Source: Psilocybe azurescens (Eukaryota > Basidiomycota > Agaricomycetes > Agaricales > Agrocybaceae). Taken from it: a stretch of DNA of 64,000 bases. Positions within the stretch are counted from its first letter, which is position 1; every line of letters begins with the position of its first letter. A model generated the notes under the pieces. It saw nothing but the letters and a program-made list of their open reading frames with translations. It did no database searches and was not told the origin of the DNA. A program made the translations under genes and the position numbers. Location of the stretch: positions 744,001 to 808,000 of the forward strand of contig JAJIRX010000567.1 of assembly GCA_023853785.1 (NCBI GenBank), read 5' to 3'. Shown piece by piece: positions 40,348-52,384 of the stretch.

Positions 40348-42272
40348 TCACTCGATGGATATCCGTGGGCCCAACGGGATACCAGAGGTATTGGACTGGC
40401 TCTGACTCATGTTCCCACTAGAATGGACCTTAGAGTTAGATGGTCGCACGGGTACAGCTGTCAAAAAAGTAGGATTTAGCATGAACACAAAAATATTGAA
40501 AGAGCCCCTTACAGCGGGTTTTGGATGATTGCAGTCCACGATCAAAGTCAGAGAAGCATCGTACCCCCACAGCAAAAGTAGACAACAGTAAAATGAAAGC
40601 GACGATAGCTGGAGAAAACGTGCATTAGGGAGACACCACCAAACTTGATAAACGTGAGCTTACTGAAAGTTGTTAGGGTAGCCCTAGTTGTCAAATACTG
40701 GTCTCTTGAAGCCGGTTGGTAGAAACGGACAAGCTTGTATACTAAAACCCTTTAGTAGTCGATTATGCTATATAAGAGAAGTAAATGCTCACAAACTGGT
40801 GAAAAGATCAGGCATGTCATCAAGGTATGTCCTCTTGAAAAAATATGAAGTACTCACAGTAGCTGAGTGAAGCCAACATCATCACTAGTGAAATGGTCAT
40901 GATCCTAATATATATATACATTAGAAGAGAAACTGAAACAAGCGGGATAACGCACGATTTGATTTCTCGCTGAACTGCTATGCCGCAAAAAATGAGAAGA
41001 ATGAGAACGACGGGGATGGCAGCGACGGTGACGCCAAATTCAGCAGAATTTCGTTGCAACACAATGATGAGGAGCTATGACCGAGTCAGACAAACCCTTT
41101 AATTTTATGCTTTAGACTAATCACCTGCATTGTGACACCGGTGAAGAAGAAAAAGTCGAATTTCAAAAGACAGATCATGATTTGGTACCATTGGTACATT
41201 GCTGCGGAGACGTATTAGACATCGAACCCTCAAAAACAAAAAGATTTAGAAAATTTTCTCACTTTTCATCTTTGGATTAGCTCCTACAACGTGAAAGATA
41301 GCCCATCTAATTCAAAGACGGCACGATGAGGAATCAAGGTACTTGTGATCCTCCAGAAGGTAAACGCACCCAAACTCCCCGTAAAGTTGCTTGATCCAAA
41401 ATAGCATGAAGAACCACGATGCGCCAATAACAGATGGAGCAACGATAAGGAAAGGTTTGATTTGGCTCCATAGGGTACCGGTACCCCCACATGTCTGAGT
41501 AAGTCAAGCACTCGTCAATCGGAATTTCGACAAGACTTGATGAGTTTCCAACGTACGACGTAGCTGGTTGATGAATCACAGCCGGCATCAGTTACAAGAG
41601 CCGTCTTCGTTTGGTGTATCTGCAACGCCGCAAATACAATAAGAGCTCCGTGAAATACTGGAAAGTTTGGCAGTTGGGTGAGATGGTGGTCCTGGCCAAG
41701 GAAGTGGGCGCTACGCACTTAGTATCCCGAATAGTTGAATGATGTTGCGCAACCTCAATGCATCGAAAGCCATGAAAAGTTCGAACAGCCTGGAAAAAGC
41801 TAATTGGTCATGCTGCCGGATCGTCGGAAGGGTTGGCGCTTACTCTGCAAGTGCGAACAGTGCGAGGTAGCATGGTACAGTCTGGGGGCGATCGTAAGTT
41901 GAATGAGGATCGCTTGTTAAGGATCAAGAGTATCCACGCACCTTATATCTTCCCAGTCTTAATGGTACATTATCGTCGACCTATGCAGTGCAAGTGGTAT
42001 CCAGTCCATGAGAAACCGATCGACCCACATGATACACCACGCACCTTGTGGAAGGTAAGCCCAACCATTACGAGCACCACGATGGCCTCTGTTCGGAAGA
42101 TAGAGACTCGTTACGCATCCTCGATATCCCACAAAGTAGATTCAACTAACGAATTGTTACTAGAGTGGATCATAATGAGCCATGAGGTAGATAATTAAGC
42201 TAAGGCGGACAGCTTACTTGTTGCAATAAACGCTCGTTGTGCTCGGGTAGCGAGCAATGGTTCAACGGCCAT
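40348..42272 (-). CDS. Multi-span membrane protein, UPF0658 Golgi-type
   Basis: Polytopic membrane protein of unknown biochemical role, similar to the UPF0658 Golgi membrane family. From ATG 42272 (MAVEPLLATRAQRAFIAT) a first helix follows (AIVVLVMVGLTFH). Next come TVPCYLALFALAELFELFMA, FHGALIVFAALQIHQTK, FLIVAPSVIGASWFFMLFWI plus KQLYGEFGW, VTVAAIPVVLILLIFCGIAV plus QREIK, a helix MTISLVMMLASLSY, and AVGVRCFSDFDRGLQSSKT. The tail is polar and ends GPRISIE at 40348, a C-terminus I associate with this family in Agaricomycetes. About seven helices are predicted. Around a dozen short introns are needed, and I confirmed the last one in phase (CGCT|GTAAGG to GACAG|CTGT). Family recognition is moderate. 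Confidence 0.7.
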
Positions 42273-42746
42273 GACTGGCAAAGCTCGTGGTGAGGAAGAG
42301 GGGAGAAGAGTGTCGTGCAAGCGATATGCCTGGTGTAAGTTGAGAGTGTAGTTCAGAGACGGCTTCGGTACAGCCCCGTCCTAATTCGCAGGCGTAAACG
42401 TGCCATACATCAATTTTGACCTCTAACCCCGAGCAATTTAGTTTCTTTGGACCATTCCGACAATCAACATCTGCCAATGTAGTGCCAGGGCTACGCCACA
42501 GTAGCTTATTATTCTAAGTACCAAACCAGAAGCTCAATGACGGTTGTGCCAAGTGCTCTTTGGCCATGACGAACACAATAACATTATCTACATAGGAATG
42601 TCGATCATAGATCGAACTCGACGAAAGCGAACTCGGTAAACGACATTGAATAGCACACTTTAAAGGATTAGATGATGTATTTGAGATAGACCATTATATA
42701 CCCTGGAATAATATTCCATGCACCTTAAAGATGCCTAATCAAAAAT
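42273..42746. other. Spacer between UPF0658-like and SET genes
   Basis: About 470 bp; both neighbours are on the minus strand. It holds the promoter of the membrane protein gene. Nothing else was recognised. Confidence 0.35.
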
Positions 42747-44391
42747 TCAGAACTCTTCATTTTGGTCGAGACTCCCGATCACGGATGTTGATACGTCAAT
42801 CTCTTCTTGCCACAACCATGAGACAAAGGTCCTGGAAGAGTCGAGCCATTCAGGCGAACCTTCCGATCCGTCAATCGCAGCAGTTCTGGCAAGCCCTTCT
42901 ACCGCATCATTGACTATGCTTTCACAAATCTTTTTCAGAGTTCCTCTCCACAAACTTTCATTTTCTTTCGAAATGATGTATTTCTTTCCAAGAATTGTGT
43001 CCCGCCAATCTTGAAGATAAGCGTCGACGTTGGATGGTATGCTTTGGGTATATCTTGGTACGAGGTGATAAAGTCTCAGGGTGGTTATCAATCGATATGA
43101 AGGGTGTGCTGGCGCGGGTGATGAATGCAATGTCCAGTCGCTAAAAGAAAGAGCAATATCAGATAACAAAGATACGGCTAAAAAATGAGAAGTATAGCCC
43201 ACCCCCAATACCCTTCCTCGATAAGGACATCTTTCATCCACGAACCTACGACTCCTCGTCTCTCAAATAGATGCTCAATCACACTTCCTAAATCCATCTG
43301 CCCACCAAGTGTTTCATCAGACTGCTCTGCAGGATCGGGATTGCTAACAAATCCGTACTCGGAGAAGAGGGTTGCACTGGAATGTGCCCCATATTTCAGG
43401 TATAACTCTTCTGCCGGACTGGTTGCACTAGACGGCGAGAGTAAAACAAAATTATCTCCAAACTTTTTCTTGGCCGATGGTCCTGTGTCCCATAGTTCTG
43501 CCCTCGTAGTTTCTGGCGTTGTATATGGTGGTTTCGTGGTGTGGTTCGCGAAATCGAGAATAGGGCATAGTGTCATGTTGTCTCCATCAGAGCGTGTCTT
43601 TGCCAGTCGATGGTAAACACATCGGGTATTAACTGTATCATTCGGTTAAACAAAACGTTATGCAAGCAAAGAAGTCAGACGGACCATTCAACCATCCCCA
43701 GAGATAGTCCTCCTCTATTCTGGTGCCTGTCTTTTTATCAAGCAGTGTGGGATTATTTCTCTATGTTTCTTGGTCAGAAAGTACATTATATATCTAGTTG
43801 CAACCAACCAAATAATCTTGGGTTCGCTTCCAATCTTCCTCGAATAAAAGTGTCATTTTATCTAGCTTCTCCAGGATACGGCGGGGCAATATGTTTGCAA
43901 GTTGGGTGTCCAAGGACAAACTATCGGGATCGTGTCTTTTCTTCCAGAGCCAAGAAAATGGATGAGAATCGAAGTTATTTGGCAAGACGGATATATAGGG
44001 CCCAAAAAGAGGATCCGAGGAGTGGCCATCCACTGAACGGTGTAACATAAGATGCAATGAGACGGCTTGTGTGCATGTCAACTTGGGTCGAGTCGAAGGG
44101 TAATGAGGAGCCAGAGTCAGAGAGTTCAAAAGTGCTTGTGCAGGAATAGAGAACAGCGGTGCCGATGGCTCAATCGACCGAAGAGAAAATAAACCATATC
44201 CGGCGCCTATGATGGGTAGAGAAATTGGCGGTAGATTTTGAGGGAGCTTGTGTTGGCGACTGACCAGGACTGGAACGAGCTACGACGGGCAGCTTATCTA
44301 TGGAGATATCCATGCCATGAGGATCGGAAAGCCATTGCACGAGAGCATTCCACCCTGGATGAATTTGCTCTGATAAGTGGTCGCCGTTCAT
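42747..44391 (-). CDS. SET-domain protein lysine methyltransferase (SETD6/Rkm/RuBisCO-LSMT type)
   Basis: SAM-dependent methyltransferase for non-histone proteins; the target is unknown. From ATG 44391: SEQIHPGWNALVQWLSDPHG, then after an intron GAGYGLFSLRSIEPSAPLFS, the SET N-part with its G-x-G-L/Y loop. The I-SET region includes FGPYISVLPNN and NILPRRILEKLDKM. The SET core NH motif is LCPILDFANHTTKPP, and the C-terminal part has LYLKYGAHSSATLFSEYGFV. The RuBisCO-LSMT-type substrate-binding region follows (RLITTLRLYHLVPRYT). The product ends SLDQNEEF at 42747. The catalytic Tyr appears to be that in the EYGFV motif. It shares a short promoter with the SDR gene. Confidence 0.85.
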
Positions 44392-44598
44392 TTTGAGGAG
44401 GGACGAGTGATGATGATGTTTACCTAACCCAACCTATGATCAAATGGCGGACCGATCACGTCTCGATCGCGAATTATGGTCGGTATGGTTGGGTCGTTCC
44501 AACACAGATAAGGGCCCGGCACTCCCACCAGAGCTGATTAACGCGTCTTTTCTCAGTCCACACTCTTCTTACTCATCACATCCACTAATCGCAGCAAA
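44392..44598. promoter_or_regulatory. Divergent promoter, SET gene / SDR gene
   Basis: 207 bp between start codons. The open frame at 44444-44677 overlaps the SDR start in another phase and is taken as chance. Confidence 0.35.
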
Positions 44599-45744
44599 AT
44601 GTCCATTTTCAACGCTACACGACTCATTGGAAAGACTGTTCTTGTTACAGGGGCAAGCAGCGGCATCGGAGCAGTAAGCGCCACCTCACATTATACAAGT
44701 TAATTTCATCTAATCGTCTTTAAATATAGGCCACTGCCGTACTTTTTGCTAAAGTGAGGAGTTGCAGATTTATTCCATCTCCATCACTCGCTTATACCAT
44801 TTCTTAGGGAGGCGCAAATGTCATTCTTCTAGCCAGGAGAGCGGAGGCGCTTGCCAAAGTCGCCGAAGCCTGTGCCGCTGCCCACAAAGAGTCTGGCTTG
44901 CACCAGGGTGGAAGATTCGCAGCTGTTCAGTTAGATGTCTCCGATAAGAAACAAATTGCAGACCTATGGACAAAAGTCCCTCAAGAGCTCCGCGACGTCG
45001 ACATTCTTGGTGCGCATCCATAAAATAGGGGCCATTATGTTAAATATTAATCTTGTTCGTCAGTCAACAATGCTGGATTCGTCAAGGGACTGGAGCATGT
45101 TGGTGACATTAACGAACAAGAAGTCGAAGAAATGTTCGCCACGAATGTTCTGGGACTCATTTCGATGACACAGTTGCTTGTCCGAGGTATCTAAGTTCAT
45201 TAATATCACAATCGGGTATACTCAATCAATGCTCTCCCAGACTTTAAGAAAAAGCAATCGGGTCATGTAATCAACTTGGGCTCCATTGCCGGCATTGAGC
45301 CATACGCAGGAGGAAGCATCTACACCGCAACCAAGCACGCAGTCAACGCCTTTTCGGGCTCTCTTTGCGGGAGCTTGTTAACACACCCATACGCGTAACA
45401 GAAATCCAACCAGGCAAGTCCAATCTACTCATATAATTCCATAGTCTTTGCTCATACACATTTATTCCAGGTATGGTTGAGACAGAGTTTTCTATCGTAC
45501 GATTCCGTGGAAACGAAGAGGCTGCTAAGAAAGTATACGACGGCCTTGAGCCATGTAAGTTTTACAAGCAGCCGTGCGTTGCCTCACACTCATGTAAAGC
45601 ACTATGTTTCCAGTGACAGGTCAAGACATTGCCGAGGGAATTGTTTGGGCCGCTGCGCGTCCTCCTCACGTCAACATCGCACAAGTGCTCGTGTTCCCAG
45701 TCAACCAAGCTAGTGCAGGCATCAAGTACACAGCACCGAAGTAA
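44599..45744 (+). CDS. Short-chain dehydrogenase/reductase (YMR226C/YdfG-like)
   Basis: NADP-dependent SDR acting on hydroxy acids or carbonyls. It starts [20 protein letters not shown], giving the cofactor motif TGASSGIGA, then [29 protein letters not shown] and [13 protein letters not shown]. The Ser in INLGSIAG and the catalytic YTATK are present. After this the frame breaks: T3 at 45364-45366 should be T4 to read [20 protein letters not shown]. The sequence then continues through [20 protein letters not shown] to YTAPK at TAA 45742-45744. Six short introns are read. The family (3-hydroxyisobutyrate/L-allo-threonine dehydrogenase type) is well matched; the substrate is unproven. Confidence 0.85.
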
Positions 45745-45988
45745 GAAACACCACAGATCCAGCTGTATTAGTTTCAAATCCAAACATACCTATGTCATAG
45801 GATGTCACCAAAAGCTGCATTGTGAGAATCCACAATCATTAAACATGCTTGGCTGATATGGTACGTATAGCCTGAGTAAAAGATGTGCTCGTAAAGACAG
45901 GTAAATGAAGCAGAAAATCCCTCCCACACAAAAAAATCGATACTATAAGACACAGCATCCTGCAATGCAACATCTTAATGCCAAATAA

Positions 45989-48900
45989 TCACTTCTTCTT
46001 TGATCGTGTGTTCTTGACGACGATTTCTGGCTCGATAACATCACTGTCGTACACAATTTTCTTCACTGTGATGTTTTCTTGTACCAAGTCGGTGAGCGGC
46101 GCATCGGCGTACGGCAAGTTTCCTAAAGTATCCAGTCGCAGAGCCTACAAGAAAAAGAGTCAATAACCCAGCGGAACCAATAAAACCGACGGTAACAACC
46201 TTGGCTGTAGGCGCAAGAATACCCTTCAGAGACATGTTTTCTTTCAGTGTCTGCCGACTCCCAAGCTGTACCTCGTCTAGATATACCGTCGTAAAAAGCC
46301 CGCGATCCCATTTTACCCTCCGCTTCGGTGGCTGGGGGTCTTCCGCATCAGGGTCTTCAAAGAGCCGCGTTCGTTTGAAATGCCTCATAGGCCTCTCTGG
46401 AGTCACATAATCCTCTTCATCTCCCGCTCCTCTCTGATGTTTGATCATTTCCTGCTCACCCTCCGATGCATGCTCCTCGCCTAAGCTGGAATATCCAATA
46501 TCGCTGGATCCCTCAATGTCACTAGAAGGTAGCTCGCCACTCCTTCTGGATCGACGCTTCGCCCTTTCAGATTTCTGCCTTTCCCTTTCATCCTGCTGCC
46601 GCTGCAAAATAGTACGAACTTTAACGGCAGGGCTTTCCGGGCGAACACCTTCCTTGCGAATGACTTCAGTTTCCAGTTTAGCAGCCAGGTATTTTTGATT
46701 ATGAACGGTGTTGGAGGTCGTAAGATCTTTCAATGCCGTAATACTCATTCCAGAGAAAATATCATCTGCCTGGAAGGATGAAGGTTTCCGACGACTAGTA
46801 GAGACTGGCCGTGAGCTACTTTCGGTGAAGACATCCGAGACGTTGGCTGTTCTCCGTGAACGAGTGGTACGTCGCAAGCCGGATGTCGGATGCTCAATAG
46901 CAGAATAATCGGTAACAGTAACGGTGCGAGTAACAACAATTGTGGCGGAAGAGGTGGGCTCTTCGCCTTGCTGGACTGGTGTAATTGCGGATTCATATTG
47001 CGTTTGCTTCGCGGGGGATTCAGGCAATATTTCATCCAATTCAATAAGCTGTGGAGGTGAAGATTCCTTGGAAGTTACTGGTTCCTTTACCGCCCGTGGA
47101 GGATTGACAATAATTGTAGACATTTCAATATCAGGCTCTGAAGGTGCAGCTGGTGGTGTTACTTGTAGTGGCACAAGCGGTTCCGGGTCCATCACACGAC
47201 GAATTCGCACAGGCCCTTGAGGTGGTTTTTTGGCCTTTGCGGAAAGAGAGGTGGCATTTGGTACTGGCATTGGCGTGCTTGTAGATGCTTCGCTAGGGGC
47301 GGCGGCTAGGGGCGGTACTCGACGCAATATTACCACTCGAGGTTTCGCTGGTGACGCCTTCTCCGGCTCTCTCTTTCTCTTAAGCATTGCTGTAGACGTC
47401 GAAGCAGGTTTGACTCTTGAACTCGTGCCTACAGTGCTTTTGGTAGAATCTAGTGCGCGAACACTTCTCCTGGCATTTTCTACAATTGACGGTTTTGGGG
47501 GAGGCTGTAGAAAGACAAAATTGAAGCAATCGAATCGTAAAATGATAATGAAGTAATCTTACTTTAGCTAAGTCCACCATCCGTGGAGTGGTCGTCGAAC
47601 TGATCTTATCTGCCGATTTTACATCAGCAGAACGTGCGTAAGGTTTTGCGCCAATCCTTGGTATTCTGCTGGTTGGTTGTCTCAGGTTTGATTTAAACGG
47701 ACTGGATTTTGCTTTGTTAGCTTCATCTTGAGCGTGAGCTTGCGCTGCAGCAACCACCGACGCGGGTGGCGGTTCTGAAGGCACCAAAGGGAATGGCAGT
47801 TTGGAAAGAACAGTCGCCGGTCTTTTCAGAACCGAGGCCTTTTCTTTACCTTTAGCGGATTCTCCGAGTCTTAGACTTGGCTCAGCTGAACGCTCTCTCT
47901 GGTTAGATAACGTTCTTACTGGACTTCCAAGCCGAGAACTAGCTAGTTTAGACGTTGAAGGCACTGACTCATCCGATATCAAAACGCGTCTTGCAGGCGT
48001 CGAGACAAATGTCAGAGGCGTCCCATTAGGCTTAAATCCTAGCTGAGCAGCTTTTTCGGGAGAAACGTGTCCTTGTGCAATGCCTTCTGAGATCGGAATT
48101 CGGCGCGCAGGCGTGACAGTGGGGTCGTTTGGGGCGGGGGCCTGTATTCGATATTTGCTAGGCGAGGTTTGGCCCTTCGATGGACTTGAGAAGCGGATTG
48201 GGCCAGTATTCCGAACCGGAGTGCTCGGTCCAGCGATCGTGGGCGGGGCAAAAACAGAAAATGAGAACGCTGGCTGGGAAGCCTCATTTGTCGATGAATC
48301 AACGGCGTTAACGTTGGAATCGTCTGTGGGATTAAAGGCTAAACTGGACAGAACATTTGCCGAGGTAGGAGATAGAGAGCCAAGTTCTCGTTGAAACGAC
48401 AAAGGCGTCTTTCCTGGACTGCGATGCCTAACTCGTACGGCGACAGGTGTGGCTCGAGAGGGTGATTTCAGTTCATCTTCGCCCTCATCTTGGGAGTCAC
48501 TGACGATTTCGTCTTTCGGATCGACAGCTATTGACTTCCTTCTGACTTGCGTTCGAGCGATGGAAGGAGGAGAGACGACAGCGGGGACGTTTGGCGTGGG
48601 AGGAGGATTTGGAGTTATACTCCTGCGAGGACGCGTCGAACGACGTAGCGGAGTCGTCGTAACGTCTTCCACAGCAATGATGGGGGTAGAATGCGTGTCG
48701 TTGGATAGGCCCTCTTGTTGTGGACGATTCTCTGCAGGTGTCGAAGGGACCGGCAAATTTTCCGTTGCATCGACTGGTGTATCCGGTAGACTGTCATTGT
48801 CAACGGCCATAGGTGATCCTGCATCCCGAATGTCGTTTTCAGGTGTTTGAACAATTACGGCGGGGATATTCAGCTGTGGCGGAGGGACAGAAATTTTGCC

Positions 48901-49748
48901 GGGACTTGGAGACTGTGCTAACAGATCGTCCACTGAGAGTATCACGGAAGACATTGTAGGGACAGCCTCATGAGCAGCGGCGTTGAAAGAAACAATGTGT
49001 TGCTTAGGCGGAGTCATGAATGTGTCAAATGATATCAGATTTTCCGGTGCCGCTCCATTATCGAGAGAGTTCATCGCGACTGCAGAGGATAACGGGAGCA
49101 GAGCCGGTAGAGAATTGGTGGAGGTAATCAGTAGAGGGTTTGCATCGTCGACTTCAGGCTTATCGGTTATCGTAAGAGACATTAGATCTGCCTGGTAGTC
49201 GGTGGATACCTCCGGAACGGTCGTGTGATATGGGTCAAATAAACTCAACGCAGCTGGTGGACTTGGTGGGGAGAGGGGTTATCGAGAGCATGAAGAACCT
49301 TATCGGCGAGTGCAGATGAGGGTTCTGTAGGAGAATATTATACGTTTACCACAGCAGATGGATCAGTGGACCTCGACTCACCATCAATAAAAACTTCACC
49401 GTTCTGGGGAGTGCCAGAGCCCGAGGTAGGTATGCTCTCATCTTCATCCTCTATTTCATGCACGAGCCGGGCAACTTGTTCTATATCCTCCAGGTCTTCG
49501 CGCGTAGCTTGTAAATCGGTCGGCGTGGCCGATCTTGGTCTTGGGCTAGATAATCTAGGGGAGCGGCGCAGAGAGGAGTTGGATGGTGGCGGGAAAAGGC
49601 GCTTGGAAGCATTAGCGGCGAATTTGCGTTCCGGGGTCTTGAGAGGGCCAAAATGAATGCGAGCTGATTCAGTGTTGAAGGAATCACTGTCGGAGCCAGA
49701 CGAGGTAGGAGATGGGGCTCCGGCCGCAGTGTCCATGTCCGTTTCCAT
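45989..49748 (-). CDS. Large disordered basic/Ser-Pro-rich protein with RRS motifs, function unknown
   Basis: About 1,150-1,200 residues, nearly all predicted disordered, on four exons or so. The N-terminus reads IHFGPLKTPERKFAAN and LRRSPRLSSPRPRSATP. Cdk-type SP/TP sites are abundant. The motif LRR(S/T)xR occurs three times (LRRSPRLSS, LRRSTRPRRSI, LRRTTRSRRT), and TPARRxxIS occurs twice. A basic helix lies near the C-terminus (QRQQDERERQKSERAKRRSR). The last 100 residues look like the one ordered module: VKWDRGLFTTVYLDEVQ, KGILAPTAK and ALRLDTLGNLPYADAP, ending NTRSKKK. An intron separates the last two pieces. A nuclear, chromatin-linked role is suggested by composition only. The gene is read without frame breaks. 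Confidence 0.75.
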
Positions 49749-50138
49749 GAGGTGAGATAGGAATACTAATGAATAATTTCGGTAGATCGCATAGAGTTGT
49801 AAGATCCGTCCTGCAGAAAACCAAACAATACGGAAAGCTCTAAAAACGGGGCAACAAGTATAAGTTCAAACAATAATCAGAGTCTCTCGGCGCGACAAGT
49901 CACAAACCAAACAACACGTATCCACGTGACCTGCAGTGCACACAACAAAGTTGATGGAAGTCGGCCACTGCTGTTACAGTGCTATGTACTACTTTCTGTG
50001 CTAAGTTTGGCCTTTTTACACGGCTTGGGCACCATCGCTTCTTCAGTGACCTATAAACTACAAATTTACCACGGGCATGCTAGAGTCATGTATAGCACCT
50101 TCTACCATTTCACCGCGTGTCCGCAACACTGTTCTCAA
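49749..50138. promoter_or_regulatory. Promoter region of the disordered RRS-motif protein
   Basis: 390 bp, including a CACGTG site at 49923-49928, about 175 bp upstream of the start. No gene is supported. Confidence 0.35.
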
Positions 50139-51505
50139 CTACCCGATGTTGGTCACGGTCAGTGCCTCGTTTTCCTCCGATCCTTCTGAATCACAACTCA
50201 CCTCCTTGTTTTCCTTCGCCAAAATGACAAGATTTTTCTCCTGCTGCTCTATCTTCAGCTTCAATTGCTTTATCAGGGCTATTTGCTCCGAGTCAACGTT
50301 CCCTATGTCCTGCTGCTGCTGCTGCTGTTGTGAAATTGAAAGGCTCGGAGCACGCAGCCTTTGCCGTTTAATGATATGAGAGGTCCCGTTCTCCACGTTT
50401 TGGGATGCTTCTATTCCACGCACACTACTAGTGTTAATCTTGTCTCTCGGCTGTGGATCGGTGATACCATCGACATCGTCTCTCTTGCGTTTGTTGGTAG
50501 CACCAGTAATTATCGAGATTCCTCGCCCCACCTCATCTTTAATGGAAAGCAACGCGAGCTGCAAGTGCTGATCGATGGCTCGCGTGGTCTCTTCTGAAAA
50601 TATGCTTATAGCTTCCTTCCAAATTTTCTGGCAATCTTCGTTGTTCTTTCGGATAAGGCTTTTGCAATCTGCTTGAGTTAACACCGAGCGAGCGAGCTGT
50701 GGAGCAACTAAATTCTCGGCAGAGGCTGTTATGTTGTTCAAAGTGGCTGAAATTTTCCGATAGTTTTCAATTTTCTGTTCTTCTTTCTTTTGGACTTCAC
50801 CGAGCTGGTCCGACTCCCTGGAAAGACTGCAATTGCAATGAGATTCGCCGATTGGTGGACAACATAAAGAAACGAACCTCGCAAGCTTTTGAAAGAGAGG
50901 TGTAATTTTACCAGGTCCCTGAATATTACCTGGTGCCACATCTACGAAATGCCTTGAGGCAGGTTTATCTTTCATCAGATAACCTTCGTCTACTTGGCCT
51001 GGGTCGGAGACTTCGTGTCGATGCATTAAGCTTTCCTTGATGTTGGAAGTAATAGGCTCTGATCCTTTTTCAGCGTTTTTGTGTGCTAAAACAGACCATA
51101 CAAACGTATACTGTGAACTTCTAAGACACCTCAGAAGGAAGAAGCATTGCTCAAACCTTGTCATCATGTCGCGAACTTATTGTGCTTTTCTCACTAAACA
51201 ATTCATTTCGGAGTTAATTTGTGCGCATACACGTGCATAGTGCATGCTGTACGACCGCCGTACCTTTCTATAGTGTTCATGGAAATATCTCGGCCAAGGT
51301 CTTTGCTTCTCGACCTCTTGCTGTACTTTGTCCCAGTAAAATGGAAATCACTAGAAGAACTGCGACCTTTCCTCTCATCGCGTCTGCTCGAAGGTTCGGT
51401 CCTACCACTGCGGAGATACAAATCCGATTGTGACACTAGCGGTGCTGCTCTGTATGCCTTCCTACTCGTCTTGATGTCTATGCATAAGGGATAAATTGCG
51501 GCAAG
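50139..51505 (-). CDS. Coiled-coil protein with polyglutamine tract, function unknown
   Basis: A frame open from ATG 51167 to 50139 encodes a mostly helical protein. Recognisable parts are LGEVQKKEEQKIENYRKISA, a Lys/Arg-rich nuclear-type signal (TNKRKRDD), HIIKRQRLRAPSLS, a seven-Gln run, and a final coiled coil (LIKQLKLKIEQQEKNLVILA) with an acidic end. An in-frame likely intron lies near 50880-50830. Further upstream, 51436-51260 encodes a Ser/Arg-rich stretch (SSRRDERKGRSSSSDFHF) that probably forms the real 5' exons, since the frame is open back to 51505 after a plausible acceptor. I could not close the phase between the two parts, so the N-terminus is unresolved. It may be a nuclear structural or kinetochore-type protein; this is not established. 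Confidence 0.5.
50310..50330 (-). repeat. CTG/CAG microsatellite coding for polyglutamine
   Basis: Seven near-perfect triplets within the coiled-coil gene (CAG/CAA on the coding strand). Likely length-variable between strains. Confidence 0.8.
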
Positions 51506-52384
51506 CTGCTAACAGTCACCACAGTGCCAAGCTAAAGGACTCAATCAAGTTTCCCAGTGTCGAATCTCTTATGGTGGCGCGGTGGCGCGCGATTTGCTCT
51601 ACCACGTAGAAGCTGGCTTTAAGACTTACTTGGCCAATTGGCGTCCGTCGGATGAATGAAGCTGATGAGATGTAATCAAAAACAGTGATAAGCGCCTTAC
51701 GCTAAACACATGTAAAACAGTCTGGGAGAGAAAACATTTAAACATACCGACAACTATCCCCCCTGGCTGCAAGGGGTCAAAAGCCGGCCATCTTCTTCGT
51801 AGTGCTGCATAAAACAAGCAAAAAGATTGGGGAAAGCGCACTACCAAAGAGTAAAGGATACCGACTCTGCATTTAATCCTCTTATACATGAATCGAAAAG
51901 CAGAAAACACCAGAAAACACAATGACCACAAAATATAGCGTGCAGATGCGAAATTTCTGAACAGGGGCTGGGGAATTAATTATGTAAGCACTAAAGGCAT
52001 GTGAAAAAGCTGTCGGGTGAGATTAGATTTTCGATCCGGTCCCCCGTCTTCCTATCGAATTTCGCGATTGCCTGTTGGGATCTTCCCAAAGCGCGTTCTA
52101 AAGCCCACTTTAAGTTCGTTTTAGACCCACGCTGATTGTTATATCAATTTACAACGTGATGAGACCGAAATGCGTCAGTCAGTTATACGACAGGACAGCG
52201 ACTCGGTGTCGACAGCAATGAGACTGAACAGCCGCCGCCCGTCGAGGCAATACTCTGTTCCGGTCGAGCGGAAGATTGCACAGTTGCTCGATGGAAATAA
52301 GATAATAATCTCCTTCTTAAATACCTTATCGACCTCTTCTTCTTCTGGCTTTCTTGTGGGTCGCTTAGAACGTGGAAGTTATAT
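51506..52384. other. 880-bp spacer between divergent coiled-coil and YheT-like genes
   Basis: Frames on both strands are short and lack family features. It may contain a 5' untranslated exon of the coiled-coil gene (a GTAAGT donor lies near 51630 on the minus strand). Nothing else is supported. Confidence 0.35.

Noticed and set aside
45977..49656. Long plus-strand frames opposite the disordered protein gene
   Set aside because: They mirror the low-complexity Ser/Pro codons of the minus-strand gene and have no family feature.
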